A stretch of 64,000 nucleotides of DNA from Alternaria dauci (GCF_042100115.1 NC_091279.1:62001-126000); one strand, 5' to 3'; counted from the first letter of the stretch, positions 14,468 through 29,500 are shown. Made by a program: numbers and translations. Notes: generated by a model from the sequence alone, not told the origin.

Positions 14468-15304
14468 TAATAGTAAACCTTATAAGCTAAGAAGGCTTAC
14501 TATAAGCTTTTAACTTAGATAAAAATAAGTAGTCCTTACTTACTCTTAGTTATTATATAGAAGAGTAGTCTTAGTAGCTAGCTCTTAGCTAAGTCTAGTA
14601 CTTTTAGATAGTAAGAAACTAGGTTTCTTATTACTACTATAGGTTTAGATTTAAGACTCTATCTCTAGGAGATAGCTTACTATAAGATAGCTTTTTACTA
14701 ACTAATAGCCTAGAGTATATAGCCTTTTACTATACTTACCTTAGAGTACTTTACTTAGAACCTTATATAAAGGAGTATAAACCTTAGATAGGACTTCCCC
14801 TCTAAAGAAGATAGTAGTTAAGAAGACTAATATTATAATTCTTTAGACTTACTTTATACTCTACCTAGAACCTTATATAATAAAGTATAACCTTATAGAT
14901 AAGAACCTAACTCTAGAGAAGATAGTAATTAAGAGGACTAATATTATAATTTACTAGACTTACTTTAGGGACTAGTTTAGCCTATACCTAATAGCTAGTA
15001 ACTAAGTTACTTAATAAGTAGTAAACTTTTACTACTACTATATAGAAACTCTTTCTACTATATTATTATTAAGTAATATAAAGGATCTTTCCTTAACGTA
15101 GGTTATAGGGTAAGAGACTATTAAGTAACTATATTAGAAGGTAATAATTAGTATAGGGCCCTAATTACGTAAACTAATATCCTACTAAGATAAGCTATCT
15201 AGGATAACTAAGGTAAGTAGGATAGTAAGCTATTATAACTATCTATAATTTATAAGATAGTAGTAATAGTAATAGATAAAGTAATAAGGATATAAGGATA
15301 TAAA

Positions 15305-15544
15305 GGTTTTATTATTATACTTATTATAGTTAACTTAAATAGTTTATCTCTTATATAGATTATTAACTAGTTATTTTATTATTTATAGAATTAGTAGTAA
15401 TTATTCTTTTAGTTATAATAATAACTCTTTTCTACTTAATTATTTTATATCCTACCTTATAGACTATTACTAATATCTATCTTACCTTAGTATAGACTAA
15501 GCTTAGAGAAGTATAGTAAACCCCTTATATAATATATATAGTTA
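15305..15544 (-). repeat. Inverted fragment of gypsy family A LTR
   Basis: Reverse complement of the first 240 bp or so of the 451-bp family A LTR, ending in AAACCCCTTATATAATA. It sits inside gypsy D upstream of its gag-like region; the rest of the LTR is missing. Confidence 0.7.
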
Positions 15545-16749
15545 TAAAATTCTATATACTAAAGATTTCTCGTTTTCTTTTTACTATATATAACTTATTT
15601 ACTTAACTTTACCTTTCCTTTAACTTAACTATACTAATAGTTAACTAAGATAATAAAGAGTCTAAGTAAGAATAAACTATAACTAAACCTAGGTCTAAGA
15701 CCCCTTAATAACTTCCTTACTATCTTTTTATATACTTAGTTTTATATACCTTAAAAGCTACTAACTACTTAGAATTATACTTAACTAATATAAATAATAA
15801 TATATTTAACCTTATAGCTAAAGACTTTAACTATAATAATATTATTACTTTATAAGAGGTATAACTAAGTTTTAGTATCTAATTTAGTAGTAGAAAAGTC
15901 TAGTAATATAATCCTAAAGCCTTACCCTTTATAATTAATAGTAAGAGCTTATTAGTAGTAGATAAAGTAGATAAAGCTAATATAACTATACTATTAATAA
16001 AATATAAACTTACTTTATTTACTTTAGTTAAAGTTTTAGTAACCCTATAAGTAAATAATAAGATAAAGAAGTAGTCTAACTAAGTAATAGCTTTTTTAGA
16101 TTATAAATAAGTAAAAATATATAATAATCTTAACTTCTTCTAGCTAAAACTTAGTTTAGATAAATAAACTACTTTCTATTTCTTAGTTTAAGAGTTACTA
16201 TCCTCTAACTACTTTACTAGTTTTAAGGCCCTTAATAAAGAAGCCTTTAGTAATCTAACTATAGCTATCTACTCTATATACTAGTATAATTATAAATTAT
16301 AAATTAAAGTATATAAAGAGTAGTAAAGGGTATAAATATAACTTAAGGATAAAATTATAAAGAATAAAGAGACTAAGAACCTCTAGTAAATACTAGAATA
16401 AGAGTATATAAATTAGAATATATATACTAAGCTTATAGAAGAGTAAAGGTTATACTATACTAGCTATTAATAATAGTTTACTAATATTAAAAATAAGCTA
16501 TATATAGCTTAGTATAATACCCTTCTTTAAAAAGATTAAGCTTAGGATACCTAGCTAAGCTTATATTAACTAGCTTATTAACTATCCCTAAACTAGCTTC
16601 TTTCTTCCCTTAACTATAATTAACTCTTATTAGTAAATAAGTTTAATTTATTTAGATACTAGTCTTATATCCTACTACTAATACTTATTAATAATAATAT
16701 ATTTTTTATAGCTAATAAGGAAGTAGTCCCTATTCTAGAACTTTTATAA

Positions 16750-18134
16750 TTCTTTATTTTCTATAAGAGTATTTGTATTATTAAAAAATAACTAAAAAAA
16801 AATAAAAATTAACTATCCATCTACTTTTTATATACAAAAGTTAATAAAAAAGATAAAGTAATAATATAATTTAAATATAGGACTAATTAGTATTTTATAG
16901 TAAAGCTCTAACATCTATATATAAAAACTAAAGTTAAAATATTTTTACTAAAGGTAACTAAAAAAAGATACCTATTAAACCTTAAGAGGGTATAATAGGG
17001 ATTACTAAATATTAGCTAGTAATATAATTATAATATATAATAAAGGGGAGAAAGAGGATATAGTATATTTACTATAACTAAAAGGAGGTTATGTAAAAAC
17101 CTAGCTACTTCTAACCTTTACACTAATATTAACTTATAAGCTTTAATACTTTATATAATTATTTTATACTATATATAAATACTATAGTAATCCTTAATAT
17201 ATTATACTATAAGTATAATTATACCTTAGTAAAGGAGGTCTTACTTATACTATTTAATAATATAAAAGATCTAAGTATTATATATATTAGTAAGCTACCC
17301 CTAAAAGTCTTCTAAGAGTTAGAGGAGTATAAACCTAAGGTCCTTTAGTACTTTTACTATACTAAACCTAATAGAGGAGAGGGTAGAAAAGACTATAATA
17401 ATAATCCTATAGAGGAAGGGGTTTAAGTTAATATTTATTATATATACTAATATATATTACTTTATTAAGCTTATTAGGTATAGCTACTTAATTATAGTAG
17501 CCTTAGGTATTAGTAAAGAGACTAAGGAGTAGCTATACTAATAAGTCTTAGAAAATAATAAGGTAGTTAAGGAGAGAGATCTAAGTATTATAAAGGGGGA
17601 GTTTAAATATATACTATATGGAGAGTAAAATAAGGTGTAGATAACTATACTACTAGTATTCTTTTAGCTAAAGTTAATTATCTAGTAGTAATAGTATTAT
17701 AGATAGCTATATTTAAATAAGGCTATAACTATAACTATAAGGGTAGTAAAAGGCTCTAAAGTATATTAACTATACTTAGTATACTAGCTATATAGTTATT
17801 TAACTTATAAGTTATAGTTAGTAGTAATATAAGTATTATAAGGAAGAGATATAGTAAGGGTAAGAGTAAGAGTAGGAGTAAGAGTAGGAGTAGCTATAGA
17901 GGGTAGAAATAGTAAAGGATAATATATAAGTTAGAAAGTTATATCTTATCTCTAGTAGGTATAAAATACTATTATATATCTTTAGTATTTAGTATTTATA
18001 ATATACTATATATATACTAGTAGTACTAAATATAAGCTTATATAAGCCTATAGTTACTTAGTTAGTACTTTATTTTAAAAAAAGTCTCTAAATATACTAT
18101 AATAATAAAAAAAGTCTATAAAGGCTAAAGCTAA
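16750..18134 (-). mobile_element. A-tailed non-LTR-like element (about 1.4 kb), copy a
   Basis: Homologous to 60,776-62,153 and to the split copy 22,687-33,209. It is flanked by a 15-bp direct duplication CTAGAACTTYTATAA (16,735-16,749 and 18,135-18,149; one C/T difference). On the minus strand it ends in an A-rich tail, seen here as TTCTTTATTTTCTATAA. A long, variable-length duplication plus an A-rich 3' end is what LINE/SINE-like target-primed retrotransposition leaves. No reverse-transcriptase motif is readable, so it may be non-autonomous. Confidence 0.65.
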
Positions 18135-18382
18135 CTAGAACTTCTATAAGGAGTAATAACTATTATTAACTTACTTTTATAGTTCTATAACTCTAAAGAC
18201 TAAAATAGCCTTAAACTAGCTATTATTAAAAGTAGTACTTAATACTTATATAAATTTATTAGAAATATACTTTTATAGTAGTAAACTAATAGTAAGTATT
18301 ACTAATATCTACTCTAGTATATCTAGTCTTATTTTTTATTAATAAGTAAAGAGGCTAAAGATACCTTAGTAAGAGGACTAAT

Positions 18383-19780
18383 TAAAATAATAAATATACT
18401 AGTAAAAGATATAAGTATAATACTATTAAAAGATACTATAATAAATTATAGTAAAAGTATATTTCTTAAATACTTATTTTTACTATATATAGCTATATAT
18501 AATTTAATAATAGATAGGTTAAAACTAAAGCCCTAAACTTTAAGTAGTTCTAAATAGTTATAGTAATATTAAGGAGAAGAGGAGTTAAAGTAAAAGAGGA
18601 GTTTTTTAGTTAATAACTATAGTTTATAGTTTACCTCTAGGCTTATAACTATAGTACTTAAGGCTATAAAAATATTTAAGTAACTACTAGCTCTTTAAAT
18701 TTCTATTACTTAACTTTTACTTTAATACTCTATCCTAAAGCTTATTACTAAAGAGAAATACCTTCTTTAATACTATACGCCTTATAATATATAATTATAT
18801 TATAAGTATTAAGTAGCTATTCCTAGAGTTATAGATAGTACTTAATATTAATACTAATATAGATATAAAGTACTAGTATACTAAGGATTAAATTAGCTTA
18901 AACTATAATAATCTTAAGCCTTATAGTATCTTAAGCCTTTTCCTAAATACCTACCTCTCCTCTCTTAACTTATTAGATAATACTACTAAGAACTAATATA
19001 AAATTCTCTTCTATATAGATAGCCTATTTACTATAACTCTTATTTACTTAAGTAGTATTACTTTACTAGCTAGTACTAAGATAAATATAGAAGTAAGGTT
19101 ATCTATTACTATAGAGTAGAATATTTATATTAAGAAGCTAAGTAATATAATAATAACTAAAAGTATACTTATAATAAAGTAAGAGGTATATATTAAGATA
19201 GTTATAAGTAAAGACTATAATAGATAGCTATAGTAAGTCCTTAGCTAGCTTATTCTTATCTTATAATTATATTAAGTAGGTATAGCTAATAATTATATAT
19301 ATAGGGTAGGTATTAGTAAAGTAGTAGATAATTAATTTAATAATAATAATAATAATATAAGAGGCTTAGGATATAGTATAATAGGACTTAGGTATATAGT
19401 AGCTATAGAGGAGTTTAGGTAATAGTAATATATAGGCTTTATAGCTACTTAAAGGGAATTATAATTATAATTATAATTATAATTATAACTATAACTATTA
19501 CTATAACTATAACTATAATTATAATAGTAGTAGTACTTATACTCTTAAAATATAATTACTATAATATAATAGAGCTTAATCTCTAGGTAGTATTAGTAGT
19601 AATTATAATAGTAGGGATATTAAGGTAGTATAAGGCGTAATATAAGGGATAGATAAAGAAGTATTATAAGTAAAAAGAGATTTCTAAATATACTAAGATA
19701 GTTTAGGCTTAGTTTTAAAATTTCTTAGTAATATAATATAAGATAATACTATAAACCTTATCCCTAAGGCCTAAAGGGGG
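18383..19780 (+). mobile_element. RIP-degraded repeat family E, copy 2
   Basis: Second copy of the element at 465-1,730, here with clear flanks: TAAGAGGACTAAT at 18,370-18,382 and 19,781-19,793 (13 bp, 14 if a shared G is counted). It starts TAAAATAATAAATATAC and ends CTAAAGGGGG. No coding motif seen; class unknown. Confidence 0.65.
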
Positions 19781-21719
19781 TAAGAGGACTAATAAGCTTT
19801 ATATATATTTATAAGATAGAAATTAAATACTTTATAGTACTTTTTAATAGTTAAGAAGACCTAAACTTCTTTATTATTAATAAAGCCTTTATAATAACTC
19901 TTACCTACCTACTTATACTAAAGGAATTTAAAATAGATAAAGAGGCCTAAGTATCCTTTAAAGTCTAATTTATATCCTTAGCTTAGAACTTAAATATTCC
20001 CTTTTAGTCTAGGAGAAGTTATATTTTCTAAAAGCTACTTATATACTATATCTAGAATATAGCTTTAATTAATTAAACTCTAGACTCTTAAGCCTTATAT
20101 AATAAGATACTAATAGAAATTACTTAATATGTCTTAGAGTATAACTTTACTTAGCTTAAAGGCTTTATAGATCTAAAAGCTAACTAAAACTAATAAAGTA
20201 ATATACTATACTTAAAAGGTTAATTTAGTACTAATAAAGGTACTAGAGCTCTTTATATAATAGGCTACCCTAAGGCTAATAACCTACTAAAGATAGATAA
20301 TTTACTAAAAGCTAAAAAGCTATTAGCTTCTAAGGATCTAAGGACTTACTTTACTTATAGATTAGTAAACTACTTAGTTTATAATTACTTAAATAAACTT
20401 ACTAATAAAAGCTTTACTAAAATTAAAGTAGAAACTATTACTTAATACTAGTTTTATACCTACTTAGATAATAGTTTTAACTTTCCTTTAGCTAAGGAAT
20501 ATAAGTTTAATAATACTAAATTAAAGCTTAATTTAGAAAACTAAAAACTCTAGGAGCTAAGCTACCCCTTAGAGTAGATAGATAGCTATAGCTAGAAGTG
20601 TTAGTAGACTCTTATATAAGTATTACTTTATAAGAATTTACTAAGCTTTTATAATAGGTCTCTACTTAAGAATCTTAAGTATTAACTTTAATATAAGATA
20701 AACTATCTAAATTTATATTTTATTCTTTTATTAGACGCTTCTATATAGTCTTATATATTTACTATATATTAGCTAATAATAGTACTAATTCTAATTTTAT
20801 TTCCTAGAGATTTCTTTATTAAATCTACGCTTTTTAGCTAATTCCCTTTATTAAATATATTCTTGATAGTAGCTATAATAGTAAACTATTAGAATTTATT
20901 ACTTAGCTTATTAAATTTATTCTATAGATAGATAATTATATTAAATAAATAATAGCCTGTATTATAAACTCTTCTAGGTTATTTAATTTAGTCCTTAGGT
21001 TTAAATAGTATAAACTCTATTACCGTTAGTTAAACTACTAAGATAGTATAATTAAGTTTATAAAAAATACTAATAACTAAACTACTAGCTTAAGAATAAT
21101 TACTTATTATTTATTATAATAGCTATATAAATACTTAAGATAATAACTAAAGAGAAAAAACCCTTTATAATACTTACTATATTAGTACTATTAAATAGAA
21201 TTTAGATATAATAACTATAAACCCTAAGGTAAGTAAATTAGATCTAGTATATAAAGGTCTAGATAATAAAGATATTCCTCCTAATATAGTATATCTAGAG
21301 AAACTAAAATAACTCCCTAAACCTAAAGTAGAAATTAAGAAGGTCTTACTTAAGGCTATTTAGATACTAGCTAAAAAGTATTAGATAGATCCTTACTTAA
21401 TAATATAATACCTAAGAGAACTTACTTAATTCTAATATACTACTATAGAGAATAACTATAAAAAAATCTTTTTTAAGCCTTAAGATACTATATTAGAGGA
21501 TATTCTTATACTAGAACTTTTTAAAGAATATATAAAGTTTATCCTTACCTTTAATAAAGTAGCTATATCTAAATTAGTTAACTATTTAGAGTATAACTAT
21601 AAGATTAAATTAGAACTAGGGGCTATAATACTAAATTATAAGCCCTACCTATTCTTAGGTATCTAAGAAGAAGCTATTACTACTTATATTAAAGATATAG
21701 AAGAATATAAATATATTAC

Positions 21720-22686
21720 CCTGTTTAAATTACCTATAAGGAATTTACTCCTTATTATTACTAAACTAGATAGGGGTTTATAGGTCTATATAGACTTTTA
21801 TAACCTTAATAATACTACTATTAAAGATAGGTATCTAATTCTATTCTTCTATAAAACACTAGCTAAGCTAAATTAGGTAATAATCTTCTTTAAATTTAAT
21901 ATTATTTATATATTTTATTATATTAGAATAAAAGAGGATTCTTAGTAGCTTATAGCTTTTACTATATAGTATAAGATATATAAGTATAAAGTTATATTAT
22001 ATAGTCTTTATAATACTCTAGCTATATTTTAAAAAGTAATTAATAGTACCCTTATTAAATACTTTAATAAGTTCTATACTACTTACTTAGATAATATCTT
22101 AGTATACTCTAAGAATAAAAAGGACTATATTAAATAAGTTAAAAAGGTCCTCTAAAGACTTAAAGCCTAAGGATTTTATATTAACCTAAAGAAGTCTAAA
22201 TTCTATAAAACCTACATTAAGTTCCTAGAGATAATTATTACTAGTTATAGTATAGAAATAGACCTAGCTAAAGTATCTACTATTAAGGAATAGGAGATAC
22301 TAACTAATATAAAGGAACTACTTATATTCCTTAACTATACTAAATTCTACTAATAATTTATTAAAAATTACTTCACGATTAGCTTCCTCTTAGTAAAATA
22401 TATTAAAGCTTATATAATACTTAGTAAAAAACCTAAGGGTAAGAGCTAAATAGTATATAAACTACTTATCTAGGATATAGAATATAAAGTAGCTTTTAAT
22501 ATACCTAAAGCTAGCTTCTTCCTTAGCCTTATCTTAATATACTTTAACCTTTCTAAACTTATCTATATCTTTTTAGACGCCTTAGCCTAGGCTATTAGAA
22601 GAGTTATAAAATAGATAAATATATAAGGTATACTTTAACTAATTACTTTCTTTTTAAAAAAGTACTTACTTATAGAATATAACTAT
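21720..22686 (+). pseudogene. Ty3/gypsy reverse transcriptase relic of family D
   Basis: Plus-strand translation gives VYIDFYNLNNTTIKDRY, then a catalytic box TYLDNILVYSKNKKDYIK (one YxDD aspartate replaced by Asn), INLKKSKFYKT, and the start of RNase H ending at IEYNY, where the element is cut by the insertion beginning at 22,687. In-frame stops mark former Gln and Trp codons. The frame resumes at 33,210. Dead. Confidence 0.85.
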
Positions 22687-25600
22687 TTAGCCTTAGCCTT
22701 TATAGACTTTTCTTTTATTATTATAGTATATTTAGGGGCTTTTTTAAGATAAAGTACTAACTAAGTAACTATAGGCTTATATAAGCTTATATTTAGTACT
22801 ACTAGTATATAGATAGTATATTATAAATACTAAATACTAAAGATATATAATAATATTATATACTTACTAAAGATAAGACATAACCTTCTAACTTATACGC
22901 TATCTCCTACTATCCTCTACTATCCTTTACTATCCTTTACTATTTCTACCCTTTACTACTACTACTACCCCTTCTTAAGAATAATAAACTAGCTACCTAT
23001 AGTATAGCTACTACTATCTAATAATTAGCTTTAGTTAGAGGAATATTAGTACTAGTATAGTTTATACCTTATTCTCTTATTCTTATAGTATTTCTTTAAA
23101 TTCCCTCTCCTTAAGCTAAAGATACTAGTCTTTAAATACTTTTTTAATATTAATTACTTAGTTATATAGCTATCTCTTAGTCTCTTTACTCTACTTACTA
23201 AAGGTTAGGTAGGTAAGGTAGTTGAATAAAAGGAAATTAATAAAGTAGTAAGTATTAGTATAAATAATCTCTTTATACTTTATAACTCTCTTTAAATACT
23301 ATATTCTAGTCTCCTTATAAGTTACTTTTATAATAATATTACTAAACTTAGACCTCTTAAGAAGGTATTAGCTAATAGATTTACTATTACTAAGGATTTA
23401 GAGTATTAGAGGTATTTACTCCTCTAGCTCTTTACTAACTACTAGATTTAGCTCTTAAATATATATAAGGCTTATATTATTTATTTTAATTAAGTTAAGG
23501 GGCTCCTTACCAGAGAGGGTATACTAGCCTAGCTAAATAGATATAATAAGTTACCTTAAGGGATATATATATTTATATATAATATAATCTAGTTAAATAT
23601 AGTGCGATTTAGTTATATATAGTAGGATACTTTAAGTAAGTTAGTATTAGTATAAAGGTTAGAAGTAGCTAGGTTTTTATATAACCCTCTTTTAGTTATA
23701 GTTATATACTATATCCTCTCTCCTTTTTATAATATATTATAATTACGTCTCTAGCTAATACTAGTAATTCCTATTAGGCCTACTAAGGTTTAATAGGTAT
23801 CTTTTTAGTTACCTTTAGTAAATTTTTTTTACTTTAGTTTTTATATATAGACGTTAGAGCTTTACTACTCTAAAACACTAATTAGTCTAGTATTTAAACT
23901 ATATTATTACTTTATCTTCTTTCTTAACTTTTAAAACTAATAAGTAGAGGGATAATTACTTTTTACTTTTTTAAAGTTTTATTTTAATAATACCCCCTTA
24001 CTTATTACGAAGTAAGCTTATAAGTAAAGTAATATATATACAGTTTAAAAATTAAAACTGTGAATAGGGGTCCTTTATTTTATCTAGCGTACATTTCCCC
24101 TTTTAGTGTCCTAATGTTCTACTAAAAATTAATCTTTCTTTAGCCTGTGCACTAGGCTAATACTAACTAATACCTACCTACCCCCTTTTTAGCCTAGTTA
24201 CTACGTTACCTTCTTACTCTAAACTATAACTATTTATATACTTATTTTACCTATTATACCTCCTATAATACTACTACTTAAGTACTATAAGTATAGTAAA
24301 GTACTAAGCGCTATAATAGACGCGATTTAGTCTAGGAAATAGAAGTAAAACTATACTACTTACCTTCTACCTACACGTATATACTAACGTAATAATATAT
24401 ATATAACTTTAAAGCGTTAGAGCCTTATAATATATACCTTAGCCTCTACCTCTATTCTACTCTTACCCCTAATAGTAAATCTAGAAATTATATTACTTAT
24501 ACCTATCTACTTAAACCCTCTATTATTATTGCTTTATACCTAAACGCTTCTACCTATACCTCCTCTACTTTTATTTACTATAACTACGTCTATATCCTAT
24601 CCTAATTTAATACTATAGCTTAATAGTATATTTAGAAGCGTAATATCTTTACTATTAGTTAACTCTATAGTAGCTAGTATAAGTAGTATAAGATATACGC
24701 CTATACTATCTATACCTATAAGGTCTATACCTAGTAATATAAGCTTATCTTATAGTACTACTTCTATCTTTATATCTTAGCTAGATTTAGAAATATAAGA
24801 GCGTAATAATAAGAGTAGTATTAGTAAAGGTATTAGCTAGGGTATTAGTCTTACTAAATTTAAATTATTAGAGCGCCTTATATATAATATACCTTAAATA
24901 CTACTACCTATAAACTTAGAAGACTTAGTGTTCTTAGAAACTAATACTCTAATAAACTCTAAGAAGGTCTTAGTTACTAAGTTTTATTATAAGATTATAA
25001 AGAGTTATCTTAAGATATATAATACTTATAACTATACGTAGTTTAGGATAGATATTTTTAACTATAAATATTTAGCCTATTTAGAAGATTATATAAACTA
25101 CTCTAGTATAGATAAGTTTATACTACTTTTTAGTTAACTTAATAATATTAATCCTAGGCCTATACTACTTAAGTTACTTACTCTAACTTATATTAAAGAG
25201 ATACTTCTTATACGTATCTATATCTTTATAAAGGTTTACTAGTATTATAGTCTTTAATATAAGTACTATAGCTATATATATAACTTTATAGTTAATACTA
25301 TAGAGGTCTTTAATTAACTACCTCTTCTTCTATCTTATCTTAATATTATTATTCTAAAACCTCTACCTTTAGTAGAGGATAATCCTAACGTAGTTAATTA
25401 ATAATTCTAGAAGGACTATAAAGTCTAAAGAGTAATTATTATATAGTAGATATACTTTCTAAAGGATAACTACCTTAGTTGCTTTAATATTATTATTAAT
25501 AAGTTTACGCTTAACGCTCTCCCTATTAATAATTATATTAATAACTAGTTTATAACTATTATCTAAGATCCTACTACCTAAGTTAACTAGACTATATAAT

Positions 25601-25799
25601 CTTCTTCTATATTACTAATAAGTAACTAATATAATATAATAGAAAGGTATATATAAGAGTATAATTCTAGTCCTATAAGTAGCTATAGGGCCTCTATATA
25701 GGATAAGGTTAATAAAGATAAGGATCTTCTACCTAAGGTTATAGTAATTCCTAATATTATAGCTAATATTAGTAAGTTTAAAGTACTATAAGAGTAAAT

Positions 25800-27560
25800 A
25801 TAGTCTAATACTTAGGATATATTTTTATCTATAGGATTTATCTAATATATACTAATATTAGAGATTAATACTAAGGAAAAGTATCTATCTCTTACCTTCC
25901 TATCCTTATACCTAACTAGGTAGGTAGACTTTATATAGCCTTAACTATAGGAGATTAGCTATACCTTATATATTAAGCTTATAATCTACTATTAAGATAG
26001 AAGGTTTACTTACTACCTACGTTTCTAGTATACTATATTTAATACTTTAATACGCTACTAGTTAAGGGATAAGATAGGCTTTTTTATAAAGTATTAAGCT
26101 AGTAGTAACTAAATATTATTAGAGGATATCTAGGTAGCCTTTAATAGTAATAATAGAGGCTAGCGCCTTATAGACTTTATTATCTATTAGTTAGTAATAG
26201 TTTATAGGACTAGAGCCTTCTAGAATACTAAAGGAAATAAATTAGAAGTAATAGTAAGTAACTAATACTAACTAATACTATTACTAATACGTACTAATAG
26301 TATATAGGTCTACTAGTTAAAGGCTTTATATCTCTTTATTATACTCTCTACTATAGACTACTATTAGAATAACCTATTACGCTTTATACCCTAATATAAA
26401 GAGTAGAAGATAGTAATATCTATAAGATAAGCCTATCTAGTATAAGACTATATATAAGATAATCCTTATATTATTACTTATTACTTCTATTAGTAGTTTA
26501 AGTTATTTAAGAAGTATATTATTATTCTTAAGTTTAAGGTTACTAACTCTTAGGATTACTATAAGTAGTAGGCCTATAGTAGTACTTATAGTTATAGCCT
26601 CTACTATTATAATAGTATTCTTAACTTAGATAAAGAACTTAGTCTTAATAGTTCTATATTTAGTATTACTTATACTATAAGGTTCTAGGGGTACTATATT
26701 TTAGCTATATACCTAGACCCTAATCTATAGTCCTTACTTAATAAAGGGTTAGTCCTTATACTACTATTTAAGGAAATAAAGTAGATATTTAGAAAGTTAT
26801 TATCTATCCTTACCTACTATAATAAGTACTTTTACCTTACGTTATACTATCTCTATAAAGATAAAACTACTAGTATAGAGGTTTACTACTTTAATATACC
26901 TTAGTCTATCTACTTAGAGCCTACCTTTAAATAACTACTAACTAAATTATTTTTATTCTTCTATACTATATATAATTATCCTTACCTTAATACCTATATA
27001 TAACTATTACCTTTAGCTTAGTAGGCTAATACTAACGTCTAAGTTTATATAAGTATAGCTAGGGTTATATAGTATATAAGTATTTATACTATAAAAGGTA
27101 AGGTCTAGTCTTAATCCTTTAAAGATATTACCCTCTAAGTCTTACCTTATATTAAGCTAAATTATTCTCTACTTTCCTTTATATTATATATTATAAATAA
27201 GTTAATTAGTAAGTAAGATTATAGCGCTTAGGAGGTTATATATACGCTATTTAGTTTATTATTAATATATTACTCTTATACTATTATTAACGTTAACTAC
27301 TACCTAGAAGATACTTAGTTAACTTTATATACTATCTATAGGGGTAATATAGAGAATCTAGACCTAAACTTAAAGAATATACTAACTATTATATAAGGTA
27401 TATCTCTTTATATAAAGTATAAAGGTTAGCTAAGCTATATAGAGGACGTATATTATCTAGATTTCTTACTATACTTTATATATATTAGTAAAGATTATAA
27501 GCGCTAACTAAGAGCTAAGCCTTATATACTAAACTATATACTATAGTATAGCGCTATTAT
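25800..27560 (+). pseudogene. Helitron Rep / helicase-like N-terminal relic
   Basis: The plus-strand frame is long and readable apart from TAA/TAG at former Gln codons. Blocks that match Helitron-like replicase regions are LYLFIILSTIDYYQNNLLRF near 26,320-26,380, NYPYLNTYIQLLPLAQQAN near 26,974-27,030, and SAQEVIYTLFSLLLIYYS near 27,215-27,275. The order and spacing fit the N-terminal half of a Helitron Rep/helicase protein. The outer limits are approximate, and upstream frame (24,960-25,800) is open in the same sense but not recognisable. Confidence 0.65.
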
Positions 27561-27954
27561 AGAGCTAGAAGAGTTTACTTAAGTAAAGTTAATATTATAT
27601 TATTTATTTTAATATATCTAGGATATCTAAATCCTATATAGCTAAGTATTTAACTCTTATATAGCTACCTACTAGGCTTACTAGGAAGAATATAAATATA
27701 AGGAAAAGGACTTATATACTAATCCTAATCTTAGGGTTAAGGAAGAGGACCTTAATTTAGAGCCTATATAACCCCTAAATAAGTCCACTTTTAATAAGCT
27801 AGTAGGTAGGAGACTAGGCTTAGTAGAGGAATTAGTAGATAAGGATAGGATTAGTAAGTAACCTAGTAATAGGGTAAAAGACTAAGGTTCTACTAAATAT
27901 ATAGACTCCTTTAGGCTTAATATATAGACCTATTAACTAAATATAAAGAAGGAC

Positions 27955-28034
27955 TACCTTATAGTAGGGCCTAATACTAGGCCTAATACTAGGCCTAATA
28001 CTAGGCCTAATACTAAGCCTAATACTAGACCTAA
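27955..28034 (+). repeat. 12-bp tandem repeat inside the Helitron gene
   Basis: About six copies of CTAATACTAGGC in tandem, in the Helitron reading frame, encode a PNTR-type tetrapeptide repeat. It lies between the Rep-like and helicase-like blocks, as a linker. Confidence 0.8.
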
Positions 28035-28079
28035 TACCCTAGCTAGTACCTTATAGGAGAAGTAGTATATACTATATAA

Positions 28080-29500
28080 TTTAGTTATTAATTACTTCTA
28101 GGCTACTCTTAATAGCTACCTACTAGTATAGTTATTAGTTTAGTTAGATAGGTAAGGGGGTACTAAGAAGATATACTTAATTAAGTGCGTCTCTTATACC
28201 TTAGAGTACCTAGTATTATTAGCTAAGCTAGAGTCCCCTATTATATACTATACTCCTACTAGTAATACTACCTTCCTTATCTCTAGGTATACTATTAATA
28301 CGCTCTTCTAAATACCTATAATATCTATATATAAGTAGTTAGATCTACTTAATACTACTAGGTAATAGTATATCTAAGTAGTATTTAAATATATTTACTA
28401 CCTTATTATTAATAAGAAGTTAATAGTTAGTCTACCTATACTTAGCTTTATCTATAGCTATTATAGTTAGATTTAGCCTAGCTAGGCGTATATCTCCTTT
28501 ACTAGTCTTAACGTTATTCTTTTAAGTAATTACTACTAGCTCCTACCTATTAGACGTTAGGCGCTATATAACTACTCCTTAAGGAAGGATCCTATTAAAG
28601 TTTATAGCTAATACTTATATTATATATTTAAGAGGACTATTATCTTAGACGCTATTATACGTTAATAGGGTATAGCGTAAGCCTAGTTTTATAATACTTT
28701 ATAGTAACTTTAACTTAGCTATTCTACTTAGAATAATTAGGTATTATTTATAATATAATATAGGGTTAATCTCTTATATTCTAACTATACCTTATTTTAG
28801 GATACTATTTACTTATATAGCTACTACGTTAATATATCCTATATTAACTATAAAAGTATACGTAATTATAGTAGTTTAGTATTAGTTATATTAGCCTAAT
28901 ATAACTAAGCTATATAGGCCTCTATATCTATAGATAAAGCTAGTAATCTACTAAACTAACTCCCTTTATATATTAGCGTAAGAGTTATATTAATAACTAA
29001 TATCTAGACTAAATAAGGACTAGTTAATAGTACTACTAGTATTATTAATAATATTCTATAAGATACTAGTATAGCTAATCTATAAGAGGAGATACCTAAG
29101 GCTATTTTTATTACTCTACTAGAATATACAAGTCTAAGCCTTTATATACGCGTTAATAGTTAGGCTATTATACCTATCTTTCCTATTTTATATAAGTTTT
29201 ATTAGAATAAGATATCTTATTCTTAACTATTATTTCTATTATTACTTACTTAGGCTATTACTATTTATAAGTCTTAAGGTATAAGTCTTAGCTAAGTAGT
29301 AGTATAGTATAAAAGAGACTTTATCTTAGGTTTACTATACGTTACTATTTCTTAGGTTAAAAGTTTAGAGGGTCTAGTATTTAAGGAGCCTATATCCTTT
29401 AATTATTTATGTAGAAAGGAGGGTAAGGTAGTATAGTAGTAGAAGAAGGATAAAGAGTAGTAGGCTAAAGAAATTATTTCTTTATAAGAGATAAGCTTTT
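28080..29500 (+). pseudogene. PIF1-type DNA helicase relic of the Helitron
   Basis: Plus-strand motifs run in PIF1 order: a degraded Walker A (GGTKKIYLIKCVSYTLE, 28,150-28,205), a motif corresponding to APTGxAA (YYTPTSNTTFLISRYTI), a Walker B in which the DE pair has become NK (LIINKKLIVSLPIL, about 28,405-28,445), and SNYYQLLPI (about 28,523-28,550) for the GDxxQLPP motif. The D-to-N, E-to-K and G-to-S/K changes are those made by G-to-A mutation. It is a dead copy. Confidence 0.75.

Noticed and set aside
22687..23992. Solo LTR of a 1.3-kb LTR retrotransposon next to a C-run polypurine tract
   Set aside because: Homologous copies include sequence beyond the C-run, end in an A-rich tail and have 15-17-bp duplications, not the 4-6 bp of LTR elements.
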